Of a stretch of DNA of 64,000 bases, positions 21,944-32,128 are shown piece after piece. Position numbers and translations under genes: made by a program. Numbering within the stretch: the first letter of the stretch is position 1; each line of letters opens with the position of its first letter. Source of the DNA: Lumbricus terrestris (lineage: Eukaryota > Annelida > Clitellata > Crassiclitellata > Lumbricidae); assembly GCA_949752735.1 (NCBI GenBank), contig OX457050.1, positions 41,021,553 through 41,085,552 on the forward strand, in the 5' to 3' direction. The notes under the pieces are model-generated. The model searched no databases. It had not been told where the DNA came from and worked only from the letters and a program-made list of their open reading frames with translations.

Positions 21944-22380
21944 TGTTGGGTTCCACGACTGTAGATTGGTCCTATATAGGCTATGGTCACGGACCAATGA
22001 CTTTACTAGACGTTAGAGAGACATCTAGCGACGGACTCGGCTTATTTAAGGCTCTGAATTCAGAGGGGAGGGCGGAGACTATCTGATTTTGTTGTTAGGC
22101 TAAGGTTGTACTGCTTGTGCAGTCTATAGTCAGATTTCTCCGTTAACCTAAGTATAGTTAAGGTTTGTGCTTATTACACCCTGCCGCGGTGTCTTAGTTT
22201 TCTTCTTAATCTGCCGGTTGCTGTTAGAAGACTTTTGTTAGTACGATAGTCGCCGAAGGAACTCTGTTGACGACTTTTCCAGCTGGCGTTGGGTATTGTA
22301 TCAGTTGTATTTGTTGAATTATACCTCGTAAGACAAGAGTTTTGATACTTTGAGCCTAATTCAGGGGGGACCACGCAACA
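21944..22380 (+). repeat. 3' LTR
   Basis: 437 bp, reads identical to 17330-17766 and is followed directly by the duplicated ATGT and the rest of the (TATG)n tract. The identity indicates a recent insertion. Confidence 0.92.
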
Positions 22381-22915
22381 ATGTATGTATGTATGTATGT
22401 ATGTATGTATGTATGTATGTATGTATGTATGTATGTATGTATGTATGTATGTATGTATGCATGGGAGAATGTATGTATTGCATATGCGTGCATGTCTGTA
22501 TGTATGTCTGTATGCATGGGAGAATGTATGTATTGCATATGCGTGTATGTCTGTATGTATGTCTGTATGTATGTATGTATGTATGTATGTATGTACGTAC
22601 GTATGTTTGTCTGTATGTATGTATGTACGTACCTAGGTATGTAAGTATGTATGTGTGTATGTTTGTATATATGCATGTATGCTTGTATGTATATATTTGC
22701 GTACAAACAAACATACATACATACGCATACTACGCCTTTGTACATGCAAACATACATAAGCTTACATTCATAAACGTAACACATGCAATCATACCTACAT
22801 AGATTACATACGTACACGCATATATAGACGGATAAATATGTACAAATAAAAGCACATGCATGCATGCATGCATACATGCATGCATGCGTACATACATACA
22901 TTCATACTTACATAC
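22381..22915. repeat. (ATGT)n and diverged CATA arms of copy B
   Basis: The tract is the right-hand half of the microsatellite of the piggyBac-like element. Long pure (ATGT)n reaches about 22458, then imperfect repeats, then the reverse-complement CATA arm from about 22708. The frames here rich in Cys, Met, Tyr and Val are repeat translations. Confidence 0.9.
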
Positions 22916-23568
22916 ATATGGCATCCCGTAATTTTTTGCTACGCCACTTGTGAAAATGATTGAGCAAGTTACAAATCCTCGGTAGGAAAATTTTATGAAA
23001 AAATCACTATTTTCAGACATTTTAATTTACTTTGAGCACTTCCGGTTATGAAAAGACAAATTATTTAGTATGACATTGTAGCCCCACAATCCCTCTATAA
23101 AATGGTATAATGTTTTTATCTTTGTTGTTAATGAGGGATAAGATAATATGGTCGATGACCTAAGTGGGTGGTTTCCACCACCCCTCTTGGTACCTTTGGT
23201 ATATCGGGTATAACTTTTGAACGGTATGGGGTATCATCACAAACCTTACATCAAAGTGTGTGTAAATGAACCCCCTAAAATAACTTAAAATGTCCAAAAA
23301 AATTCCACATGAAACATGTTTGATTTTGAAAAAACCTAAATATTTATGGATAACACCCCTTTTGGTAGTCCTAGGGTTAATTTTAGGCCTATATATTTTG
23401 ACCCAAACATGTTCCATGAGTGCATGTGCTATGTACAACATATATTTCAGTCATTCATTCCCAAGTTCTGTCTAATTGATATAATTTCAACCCATGTTAT
23501 TGGTGGGGTCCATTGGACCCCAGGTGTGCTAAATGCGTTGGCGCGGAAGGTGTGCGTCATAGGGTTAA

Positions 23569-24760
23569 GCTTACCGGTATTCATAATGTGTCCGCATAGG
23601 CCTACATTTTAGCGTGAATCTGATGATTCCACATAATTTGTGGGTTTCCTTACGTGAAGAGTTTTATTACATGGTGAATGCGGTTGCAAATAAGTGCGGA
23701 CGATTTCTGTGCATTGAGAAAGAATAATATTAATGTATTCGAAATTAGGCCAGAAGGATAAAAACTAACGTCTACTCTGAAGATATTTGAATCTACAGGG
23801 TGGCCTATAAAAAGTACCCCTCCAAAGATTTTTCGCCAATTTTATCTTGGCCAGAAGAAAGAATTTTTCAATGAAATTATACAGGCTTAACCCATTAGTG
23901 CCTGATTTTTCAAAATCATCTCAAAATATGAAAACTTTGTTGCAAGTGATGAGTTTGGACAATACATAACACAAATTCTGCAAATTTTTTACTTTTGATG
24001 CTTTAGGAGCGTCTCAACCGCCGCTAAATCGACGGGGGGGGGGGCACGCCCCGTGCGATTTGTTAAAAGGGGGGGTCTGATGTCCTGTTTTTACATTTAT
24101 TTTATGGCTTGTTGAAACCAAATGGGGGGCCACGTCCCATGCAATTTTTAAATGGAGGGGCCATGGCCGGATTGGCCCCCCTGGATCCGCCCCTGATTGT
24201 GATCATGCTCTACTCTTCACTGGGCATTTTGCATGATCACGCGATGTCCCAGTCTCTGTTCAAGCAACGTCCGAGTTCCCATTTTATCATCCCGAAGGAC
24301 TGTTTGGCGCTTTTGGTACTATATTCTACTCTTGTTCCTACACCTATTCTCAAAATTTCAGCTTGTTACGAGCGTTTCTTGATAATTACTAATGACCATG
24401 GTAAATGACGATTATTGTTAGAATTTTTGAACCTTTAAATATTTTTTCAATCAACTTTAGGAATTTGTCATTACTACATGTATATTGCATTAGAAAGAAG
24501 ATATTGGGAATAAGTGGAATTGTGATACCTACATGATACCCGCAAAAAGACTACCAGGGTCCATGTGGACCCCAGCAATTTCTTAACGTGTAACATTATT
24601 GCCCGGCTTTCATAAAGACAAGTGAACAGTTTTGGCGTTTGGGACACACTTGGCAAGTGATTTAAGTTTTTGTATAATCTATTTTCACCTGCTACGTGAG
24701 TTACTTTCCGTTCCCCCACAATCTTAGCTTTTTAGTTTTCCGTTCATAGTAACAACAGTC
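23569..24760. other. Unassigned stretch with solo transposon ends
   Basis: No gene is supported. TACAGGGTGGCCTATAAAAA at 23798 is an inverted relative of 28180-28240. A hAT-like end (GATCCGCCCCTG) lies near 24184-24195, without a clear partner. GGGTCCATGTGGACCC near 24559 resembles the subterminal palindromes of the piggyBac-like elements. Confidence 0.4.
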
Positions 24761-24993
24761 CAAGGCCGTAGCCAGGATTTGATTTCGGAGGTGCTTTACA
24801 CCAATTTCCCTTCCAAAAAAACTGATGACCTTTCTAGTCATCCCGCATATTTAGGGGGGGGTGTTTTCATGGTTTCATTGCATGGTTTTTACATCATGTG
24901 CTCGTAAATGCATTATATAATTTTTTTTAAATTACCAATTCGGGGGGGTGTTCAAACACCCAAAACACCCCTCCCCTAGCTACGGCCTTGCTT
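24761..24993. mobile_element. Small hAT-like MITE candidate
   Basis: CAAGGCCGTAGCCAGG at the left faces CTAGCTACGGCCTTG at the right, about 230 bp apart, with G-rich and C-rich runs next to the ends. The near-direct repeat (C/G)AACAGTC lies outside both ends, slightly offset, so the target duplication is only tentative. Confidence 0.55.
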
Positions 24994-25892
24994 GAACAGT
25001 CCATTGCAGCCTGCAGGAAATTGTTTGTTTAGTCGTTATTTTTGTTAAGTTGTGCCTCTTGATCAATTTCTTAGCATATGTTGTAATCTGACATTCAGTC
25101 AAGTCACTAGTAGCATGTGTTAAGTTATTCACATGCGAAGGTCATCAGTTCTCCAACACAACCTCAACCTGTGAGACACGCCACTCAGATGGTGCTTTTA
25201 GATGAGCATTTTCACCAGTACTACACCAGAGCCATTGTGATCCCGCAGCACAACCGGAGGTGACTAGACAGAGGTGTCAATCTTGTCAGCGTTAATCAGA
25301 CAGCCAGACAGCAGTCAATCGCCGTTGCTCTACCTGTCACAATCCTGCTTGCCCAACGCGCTGTGTACAGCCGTTTGTGTGTGATAGTTGAACGTGAAAC
25401 CTGCATCAGACTGATGAAAGTGACTAAAGTCTATGGGGCATAGACTCATAGTAGACAAAAGAGCTGTTACTTGGTGTTACAAAGTTATTTTCTCCAACTT
25501 TTTTTATTTCATTAGAGCATTTACAGTTGTCAGCCGGGCTATAAAAACGTTTCTCAACATAAAATAATAAATAATGTAAAACAAAGATGGGGTCCTTTCG
25601 GACCCCATCCGGTACGTTTGAGTTGTTTTATATTCCGGGATGATCATGGTGAAGAAATCAAATGTGCTCTGGGAATACACAAAATCCCTGATTTTACTAA
25701 TTGCCCGTAACGTTATTATACTGTGTTCAACTGAATATGATATAGCAATATTTACTACGCCTTACCTTAAATGCATTTAGCAATTATGATTTGACGTCAC
25801 AATCTGTTAAGGAATGCGACAATTTCGAAACACTTTGAGAACCCAATCACACATTTTATTTTTAAAGAACAATTGCTTGTAATTACATACAG

Positions 25893-25991
25893 ACGAAGAA
25901 ATCGGCAAAATGGGTCAGAGAACGATGCATCGTGTTGACACTGTGTTGGACGAGATTTTTGAGAAGTTGGACTTGATGACATTAACAACAG
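25893..25991 (+). CDS. Candidate internal exon, 99-bp module (copy 2)
   Basis: The acceptor is TACATACAG and the donor is ACAG|GTGAAA. The exon is 99 bp, phase 1-1. It encodes DEEIGKMGQRTMHRVDTVLD, continuing EIFEKLDLMTLTTG across the splice. It aligns without gaps to the copies at 10085 and 26921. The next candidate exon of compatible phase is 26921, or, if copies belong to separate genes, 28302. The family is not recognised. The preserved length, frame and splice sites argue for a real or recently functional exon of a host gene; expression evidence is lacking. Confidence 0.6.
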
Positions 25992-26529
25992 GTGAAAGTT
26001 GCGCATATTTCCATTATTACGGTCAGTCATATTGTGGTTAAGACGAAAGAACGGGTTGCGGAGGTTTTGTCATTTGAATAGTTTTATTCAGATTGTTAAT
26101 ACCGATGAATAGGCTACAATCAAAGAACATTTCATTACATATTGAATAGGGCTATGCCATTCAGTCAGCCATTTCAACGTATTTGATTTGCGGAAAGGTG
26201 ACCTTTAAGTGTAGACCAACATTTATTTTACTATACATAGAGAATCCTTAATACTTCAGGCGCCTTAACATGTACGATGCTACTCATAGGAAATGTAGAT
26301 CAGGAATAAAACTCATGTTTTGTGCACCTGGGCCGATATCCACATGACAAGGCATAAGGTAATCTATGTATATGTATAGTGCCTAAACGCGACTTAACAA
26401 TTCCCGACTTAGCCATTGGAATTTATCCGTATGCACGAGACAAAATAGCAAGTAGCATAACTAATCTACACATTCCTTGCACCCGACGATGCATGACGCT
26501 TGCTCTTCCCCCAATTCAATAGGTTATTG

Positions 26530-26545
26530 CTGAGCGCGCATGCGT
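26530..26545. promoter_or_regulatory. NRF-1-like GCGCGCATGCGTG motif
   Basis: GAGCGCGCATGCGTG resembles the palindromic NRF-1 consensus. Related TGCGCATGCGCA and TGCGCATGTGCA motifs occur at 10750 and 48211 in the duplicated segments, about 550 bp after the 99-bp exon in the two cases where that exon is seen. A promoter role is inference only. Confidence 0.35.
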
Positions 26546-26920
26546 GAAAGATATTTATATGCGGTCGTTGCCAGCGTGGGGTAAACAGATTCACACCTAA
26601 AGACGGGCCATAGGGAAATATCGACGGCTGCCTATTGTTCGCGCTGTCCAGCTAAAGTCGGCCGTCTATTGTTCACAATGGGAGTAGCAGGCTAACTCCT
26701 ACCTCGAATTTGGAATAACGCTATACCTAGCATAGCTCGCTAAGCTCGAGCCATGCATACCTTGAATGCAACTAATAACTCCGATTCAACGCCATTATCA
26801 TATCTATCCTAGCCTAGCTATAATATTAATTCCCATTGGAAAATGAAAACCTTCCAAATCCGTTGACAAGCGATTCACATATTTTGTGTTCAAATTATTT
26901 GTGTCAATCATCTTATTCAG

Positions 26921-27019
26921 AAGAAGATGTCAGAAAGCTGGGTCGGAATGCAGTAATTCATCTTTTCAATGATTTAACTGAGATTTGGCTTATGCAGAAA
27001 CTGGCTGCAGCAATGACAG
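26921..27019 (+). CDS. Candidate internal exon, 99-bp module (copy 3, GC donor)
   Basis: The acceptor is TCTTATTCAG and the donor is ACAG|GCAAGT, a GC-AG intron type that is rare but accepted in animals. The exon is 99 bp, phase 1-1, encoding EEDVRKLGRNAVIHLFNDLT, then EIWLMQKLAAAMTG. It is the most diverged of the three copies but keeps Lys5, Gly7, Glu20 and the final Thr-Gly. The open frame extends past both borders (26836-27087), so an unspliced reading is possible. The adjacency of copies 2 and 3, 930 bp apart, suggests tandem exon duplication within one gene. Confidence 0.5.
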
Positions 27020-28301
27020 GCAAGTACTATCCATATGGCCATAATTATTACGAATGGTTTGCTTCTTATTCAGGTGATATTACTTGACCCGTTCAGGACA
27101 TCATTATTTTTTATTAACCCGTTTTGGACCAACGTTCGTTTTCCGAACACCTTTTTTCAAGACCTCACATTGGGTGGCGCCATAACATAATATCCTGAAA
27201 GGTATTTTTATGCCAGCAGGGAGTCTGATTTGTCGGATAAAACGCTAAAAATTGTTGTTTTTAAAGTTTTGAACTGATTTTAACTAATGCCAAATACTGC
27301 AAAACTACGTAGGCCTATCCAGATTCCATTTCCATTGCGTTTTTTTCTCATAAATCCAACCTCCATTTCACATGTAAAAACTTTCATACAGCTTCCATTT
27401 ATCAAGCGCTGTACCAGTAACTGTTGTCTGTAGACGAGTTGTCGTTAGACGAATTGTTTGGGGACCACTTGTCGTTAGACGAGTTGTCTGTAGACCAGTT
27501 GTCGTGACAACATTATTTTTACATGTAGGCTTTAGAAATCGTCCAAAACCTACTATGCAGCGTAATGCAAAATAATGCTCAAAACTTTACTTAGTCTTTG
27601 TATGCAGTTGTTAAACAATAATTATTGAGTTTAATCATTAACTTATCATAATTTAGCCTAGCTGAAATAAATAGGAAAGAAAATAAATAACCAGTTGTTA
27701 TGTAATTTGTCATTCTTTTCTAAGGCGTAGGCCTAAGTGAAATTGAAAAATGCCATTGTATGTCGGCAATGCACGGGATATGAAATTCCTGTCGAGTGGT
27801 CATCTGGAACTTAGATCGTGTACTCATGCTTGTTTCCACGTATTGTTCAAAGGCCGTGTGCTCTGCGCTCGCGACCACATGTCTTTGATTTGCAGAATCT
27901 GAGAGTTTAGTCCACTTTTCTCTTACTTTCTTCATGTAATAATTTGCGGTCTCTGACCGTCTGTCAACCTAGTTTTCTTGAATGTCAAGTTCCACCTGAT
28001 GACTTTTTGACATTATTTTAGATGTGACTTAATTCATAAAATGGTTTTTTGGCACTGTTTGTTTCGCTTTGTTTTTGAATTGTTTGTTCTGTTCGAACTA
28101 TTTTGGTGAAATTTGGCTATTGTGCGTAAAATATAAATTGCTTTAAACCTGTAAAATTGTATTTGTTAAGTGCTACTTCTGGCCAAGACATTGGCAAAAG
28201 ACCTTGAGGGTGAGGACTTTTTGTGGCCCAGCCTGTATAATTATGTACATTTTCTTAAAGTTATTTCATTGTACGGAAAACTTTAAGTGGATGTTTTGCA
28301 G

Positions 28302-28382
28302 GAAAGCACAGACGAGTCGGTAAAGGAATGAAAGGAAGTTGGAAGGAATTTGAGTTTCCAGTTATTCCAACCAGCACAAAGG
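28302..28382 (+). CDS. Candidate 81-bp internal exon
   Basis: The acceptor is GATGTTTTGCAG and the donor is AAAGG|GTAAGA. The exon is 81 bp, phase 1-1, giving KHRRVGKGMKGSWKEFEFPV and IPTSTKG. Its phase matches the 99-bp exons upstream and the CARD exon at 49820, so these could splice together in frame. No other copy was found. It is basic and Gly/Lys rich, and no family was recognised. Confidence rests on the splice sites, the open phase and sensible composition only. Confidence 0.4.
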
Positions 28383-28913
28383 GTAAGAGGAGAGACATAG
28401 CATTTAAATTATTCTCAAACATAAACATATCTTTAAGGCCCGTGGCACTCTGATAAGGCTCGCTTGAGAAGAAACGAAACGTTTTCGTACAAATAGGCTG
28501 TTATTCGGCGCCACTATCTAATGATCAAAGTTCTATCTGTGACACTGAGCAATATCATTCCGATGTAGAACTTGCTTAAGGTATCATCACCCCAAATATA
28601 TCGAAGTCGTGCTGTATGCGCCAAAGGTCGAAGGCTCTTAAGTTAAGCTAAAGTGCTAACTAGTGAGCCGACTAAAAACGGGCTTGCATGCATATGGACA
28701 TTGTACTACGGGGTCATTTTATGACCTTAATAAAAATAATGTTATCAGATAGAACGAAACATTAGGGCCATGAAAAATAGTACCCTTAAATACTTTTTAA
28801 AAACCAGCGGCCCCATTTCTGACCTCTCTTGCCTTTCTAGGACTCTTGAACCCTGACTATTCTCCGTACAACTTCTTACTTATCCATCCTCCCAGCCAAT
28901 TGTCCTACTCTCT

Positions 28914-29270
28914 TTACTTTCTAAACATCCTCTGCCGCTGACAGATAGGAACTTGCCGAGCCAGCTCTTCTTCACATGTCTGCCGCCTTAAATGGTTCAC
29001 CATAGCATGTAACTGCAGAGCCTCGAGACCTCTCGTGGCACCCAAGGATCCACTCTTCTGTGGCTTCGGTCTTACCTCCCTGACGGCACCCAAATGGTTA
29101 TCTGTCGAGACAATAGAACCCTCTGTGTCAATACCAAACTCGATGTTCCCATGCTTCGGTATTAGATCCTCTCCTCTACCTATGATTGTATAAAGCAGAC
29201 ATTCCAGGCTTCCAGTCATATTCTTCAAACACTTGTCAGATGGTGACATATGTGCTAATGACGGTCCATC
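28914..29270 (-). CDS. Candidate terminal exon of an unrecognised host gene
   Basis: On the minus strand the acceptor TTTGTTGTAG opens a frame DGPSLAHMSPSDKCLKNMTG that runs through LLYTIIGRGEDLIPKHG, FGIDTEGSIVSTDNHLGAVR and LEALQLHAMVNHLRRQ to a stop at 28914, about 118 residues. The composition is that of an ordinary soluble protein and differs from the TE frames nearby. I do not recognise the family. There is no visible repeat copy in the window, which favours a single-copy gene. Upstream exons would lie at higher coordinates but none could be defined. Confidence 0.5.
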   Translation of the reverse strand, partial: DGPSLAHMSPSDKCLKNMTGSLECLLYTIIGRGEDLIPKHGNIEFGIDTEGSIVSTDNHLGAVREVRPKPQKSGSLGATRGLEALQLHAMVNHLRRQTCEEELARQVPICQRQRMFRK

Positions 29271-29869
29271 CTACAACAAAGTGTAATGTTAAAAGATTTT
29301 AAATAGATATGATTTATTGTTTATGAAATATTTATTGTTGACATAAACTTTAACGTGTTTTAACCTAATTTACTAGTTTTACTTGTGCGATGTTCAGATT
29401 GCTCTATTTATAAGTTTATCCTATTTATCAACTCCAAACGTTTTTAGTATAAAATAAACAATGCAGTTTCAATAAACATGTTAAGGCACGAAATAGCCAA
29501 TTATGTGCTGAAGTGCCGTTAATCTCAATCAATCAATCAATCAACCTTCGTATGTAGTTATTCTTCTGCTCAGCTTGTTCTTGCTGCTTTCACTGATGCA
29601 TTCTATCGAAACTTCCAAAGATCTCCCAATGTAGGCCTAAGCTTGTTCAAGCAGGACGCAGCTCATATTAAATTATCGCTCTTGGCACAGCTTCTCAGGC
29701 TCGACTTTCTCCTTTTTTCGAGAGCTTCCGTCTTTCTCAGTCTACGCCACTGACCGCCCTGTGTAGCACGCTCGTCTTTTTCTGCCAATCTTATTTGTGC
29801 TTTCTACTTTCATCTGAAACGGCTTGGAAAATTCCGGCGAGACGTCTCCTCTGACCTTACCTCGATAAT

Positions 29870-30130
29870 TCATGCGATCGTCTGCTTTCCAATTAATTAC
29901 TGAAATTCCAAAAGTTAGTGACTTCATTCTGAATGCAGCTGTCAGACTAATAGACTTTCTGGCTCGTTACACCGTTCTTCTTTCATGCTTGGTCACTCTC
30001 CATAGCTCATTCTCGCGGCTCGAATTCAGCTCAAGGTTCTTACCTATATTTACCGATCTTATTCTGGCCTAGCGTTCAAGTATCTTATCCGGAATACTGC
30101 ATCGTGTCTGCGTCCACTACGATCACGTGA
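29870..30130 (+). pseudogene. LINE C-terminal fragment, badly decayed
   Basis: The plus-strand frame contains LNAAVRLIDFLARYTVLL, then LHSSFSRLEFSSRFL and FKYLIRNTASCLRPLRSRD in neighbouring frames. These correspond to the 'LNAAARLI ... LHWLP ... RI.FK ... LR..' tail after the reverse transcriptase of CR1/L2-like LINEs. Many substitutions and frame changes are present. Confidence 0.55.
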
Positions 30131-30715
30131 CAGACACGAAATCCTTGTATTTTGAGCAGGGATTGCTTGGACCAAAATTCGAGCTTTTGCTTAATCGGTT
30201 CAGACCTTTAGAATTGCGTTATTCGTTATCACTTGGTAGTCAAAGCGCATCATTCCGTTATCAAAACGCTGTTTTCTTTTCTCTGGTTCTTTCGCTTGTG
30301 ATTGATGTCTTCACTGTCCACAGTCATGGTCATAAATCATAAGGAGGGAAGGGATGTGATTCACTTTCCACTTTAAACATGGGGAGGGAACGTGAAGAAA
30401 TTCCCTCCCACAAATCGTTATGGCACCGATGCAGTGTCATGCTCACACAACTTTTTTACTATCAAAATAACATTGATGAATCTTCCGTACCTTAAACCGG
30501 AAAAGTTGACTCAGACTTTATGGAAGGTCGACAAGCTAGCTATAGGCGTCAGTCCCTTATAATATACAATTGCAAGAATGAATGGATACTGAGAGCCCTA
30601 TACTCTGTGGGCATGATTTAATATTATTGAAGACTACAACACATAATTTGAAGTGTGCTGACAGCAAACATTTCTGCACAGTAACAGTTGGATCCCGGAC
30701 TGTTTCAGGAAGCAT

Positions 30716-31199
30716 TGTAATTTGGTAATTGTAATTGTAATTGAACATTTTGTAAAGCGCCGCTCAAAGATTCAGTAGCGCTCTCGACCCAAATTAGCGC
30801 TCTCGCTTACAACTATAATGGTCTTCAGGCGTTTACGAAACATGGGAAAGAGAAAGGCCAAGAAGCTCAAGACGTAACTTGCGAGGAAGGCGGTTCCAAC
30901 TAGAAGGGCTAACATAGGCAAAGCTTTTGGATTGGGCCGTAGCTCCACGCATGCGAGGGACAACTAGAAGGCCATTTGCAGCTGATCGAAGGGCAGAGCG
31001 GCCAGGTAGGGTGGATACCAGGTTACATAATGCCCGAAGATATGAGGGGGCTACCCCTAGAAGAGAGTTGCGCATAAGTGTCAGGATCCTGAACTCAATG
31101 CGCTGAGGTACAGGAAGCCAATGAAGAGTATCCCGAATGAAATCAGATTATGTGAGAGAATTTGGGGAGACCAGCGATTAGGCGGGCAGCAGCATTAAC
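30716..31199 (-). pseudogene. LINE 3' end (CR1/L2-like) with ATTACA tail
   Basis: The minus-strand frame at 31075-30833 reads RSALRSAANGLLVVPRMRGA, then WNRLPRKLRLE, the usual C-terminus of CR1/L2-type LINE ORF2. At the 3' end (about 30720-30745) a short (AATTAC)n repeat tail fits that group. At 31196 the LINE is cut at a TTAA by the CCTTTACCACTC end of the mini TTAA family. The related copy at 37880 keeps the uninterrupted sequence. Confidence 0.7.
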
Positions 31200-31319
31200 C
31201 TTTACCACTCAAATTTTTATCCGCGCCAACCCCTACAGATCAGAATTAAATAGCCGTGAATATTAGTCACAGTTGAACATTTATTTTTATCAAGCAACAT
31301 TATTCAATTTATGATAAAT

Positions 31320-31670
31320 ATGACATAAAATGATATATATGATATATATATATCAAGTATATAATATATATCACATATATATCCATAATATATATCATAT
31401 AAATGATATATCATATAGGCCTATATCATATATAATATACAGTAGATATATCATATATATATATATATATCTTATATATCATATATATCATATATATAAA
31501 ATTATATCACAGATATGAAATATATAAATGATATATCATGTATATATATCATACATATATCACTCACATATTTCATATATGATATATATCATTTACATGA
31601 TATTTGACATATATCGTATATATTATATATATCGTATATATCATAAATATTTCATATATCTTAAATTATA
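31320..31670. repeat. AT-rich satellite of ATATATCAT/GATATA units
   Basis: Irregular (TA)n with ATATCATATA/TGATATATAT units runs for about 350 bp. Related tracts lie at 33300-33440 and 34930-35030 on either side of the transposons here. Tyr/Ile-rich frames in it are not genes. A (TG)n run lies at 31696-31714. The stretch 31940-32095 ends CCCGGGCGAAGCCGGGTACA then AAAGCTAGTA, a motif common in invertebrate repeats. Confidence 0.85.
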
Positions 31671-32128
31671 AAACAGAAAGTTTGTCCTTCCAGATGTGTG
31701 TGTGTGTGTGTGTGTTGACTCTTCGTAACAAAATAGGCTCGGAAATGAAACAGCGTCAGTTTTAAAAATAATTTGCAACTGATTCTTACCCAAATTATAA
31801 GGTCAACGTAACTATTTTCAGCTTTTAATTAAATTCAAAACCAGAGTCACTAGCGTTTTAAGACAGATTTCATCAATATAACCGCTCACGCCCAGCTTTA
31901 GTAGAGCCTACAGTCTGAATGACGTCATACTCGCTCAGAAATAATTACCGTAGCGCCCCGCAGGGGCGGGTCACGTTTGGCTTTTTGGGGAAGCGGGAAA
32001 ACCCGAAATTTAGCGGTCAACGATGGGTACCGCAGTGGAGTAGTGTTTAAAACACGAAATTTCCCGGGCGAAGCCGGGTACAAAAGCTAGTATTGTATAT
32101 ATAACACATAAAAATGATATATATAATG

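Larger units (their letters stand above)
17330..22380 (+). mobile_element. Complete LTR retrotransposon, 5051 bp, probably non-autonomous
   Basis: Two 437-bp LTRs (17330-17766 and 21944-22380) look identical on reading and begin TGTTGGG and end ACGCAACA. They flank a 1236-codon open frame. A 4-bp duplication ATGT abuts both ends inside the host microsatellite. A 240-bp leader separates the 5' LTR from the ATG. A short purine-rich stretch (TCCGGGGATA) precedes the 3' LTR and could serve as the polypurine tract. No convincing tRNA primer site was recognised. The frame holds gag-like, protease-like and integrase zinc-binding regions but no reverse transcriptase, RNase H or complete integrase core. 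Mobility would therefore need enzymes from a related element. Confidence 0.9.
16718..23564. mobile_element. piggyBac-like non-autonomous element, copy B (inverted, interrupted)
   Basis: TTAA (16714-16717) and TTAA (23565-23568) flank ends reading CCCTATGACGCACACC and its reverse complement. Its left part matches the right part of copy A and vice versa, so it is inverted relative to 1182-2894. Without the 5051-bp LTR retrotransposon it is about 1796 bp, close to copy A. The retrotransposon landed inside the (TATG)n tract. No transposase frame is present. Confidence 0.88.

Noticed and set aside
17560..22374. Identical 66-aa minus-strand frames (17560-17760, 22174-22374)
   Set aside because: They lie in the two LTRs, antisense to the element, and are duplicated only because the LTRs are.
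27720..27935. Minus-strand 71-aa frame KKVREKWTKLSDSANQRHVV
   Set aside because: It has acceptable composition but no splice sites, homologue or conserved copy that I could see.
31330..31518. Ile/Tyr-rich frame
   Set aside because: It is a translation of the ATATATCAT satellite.
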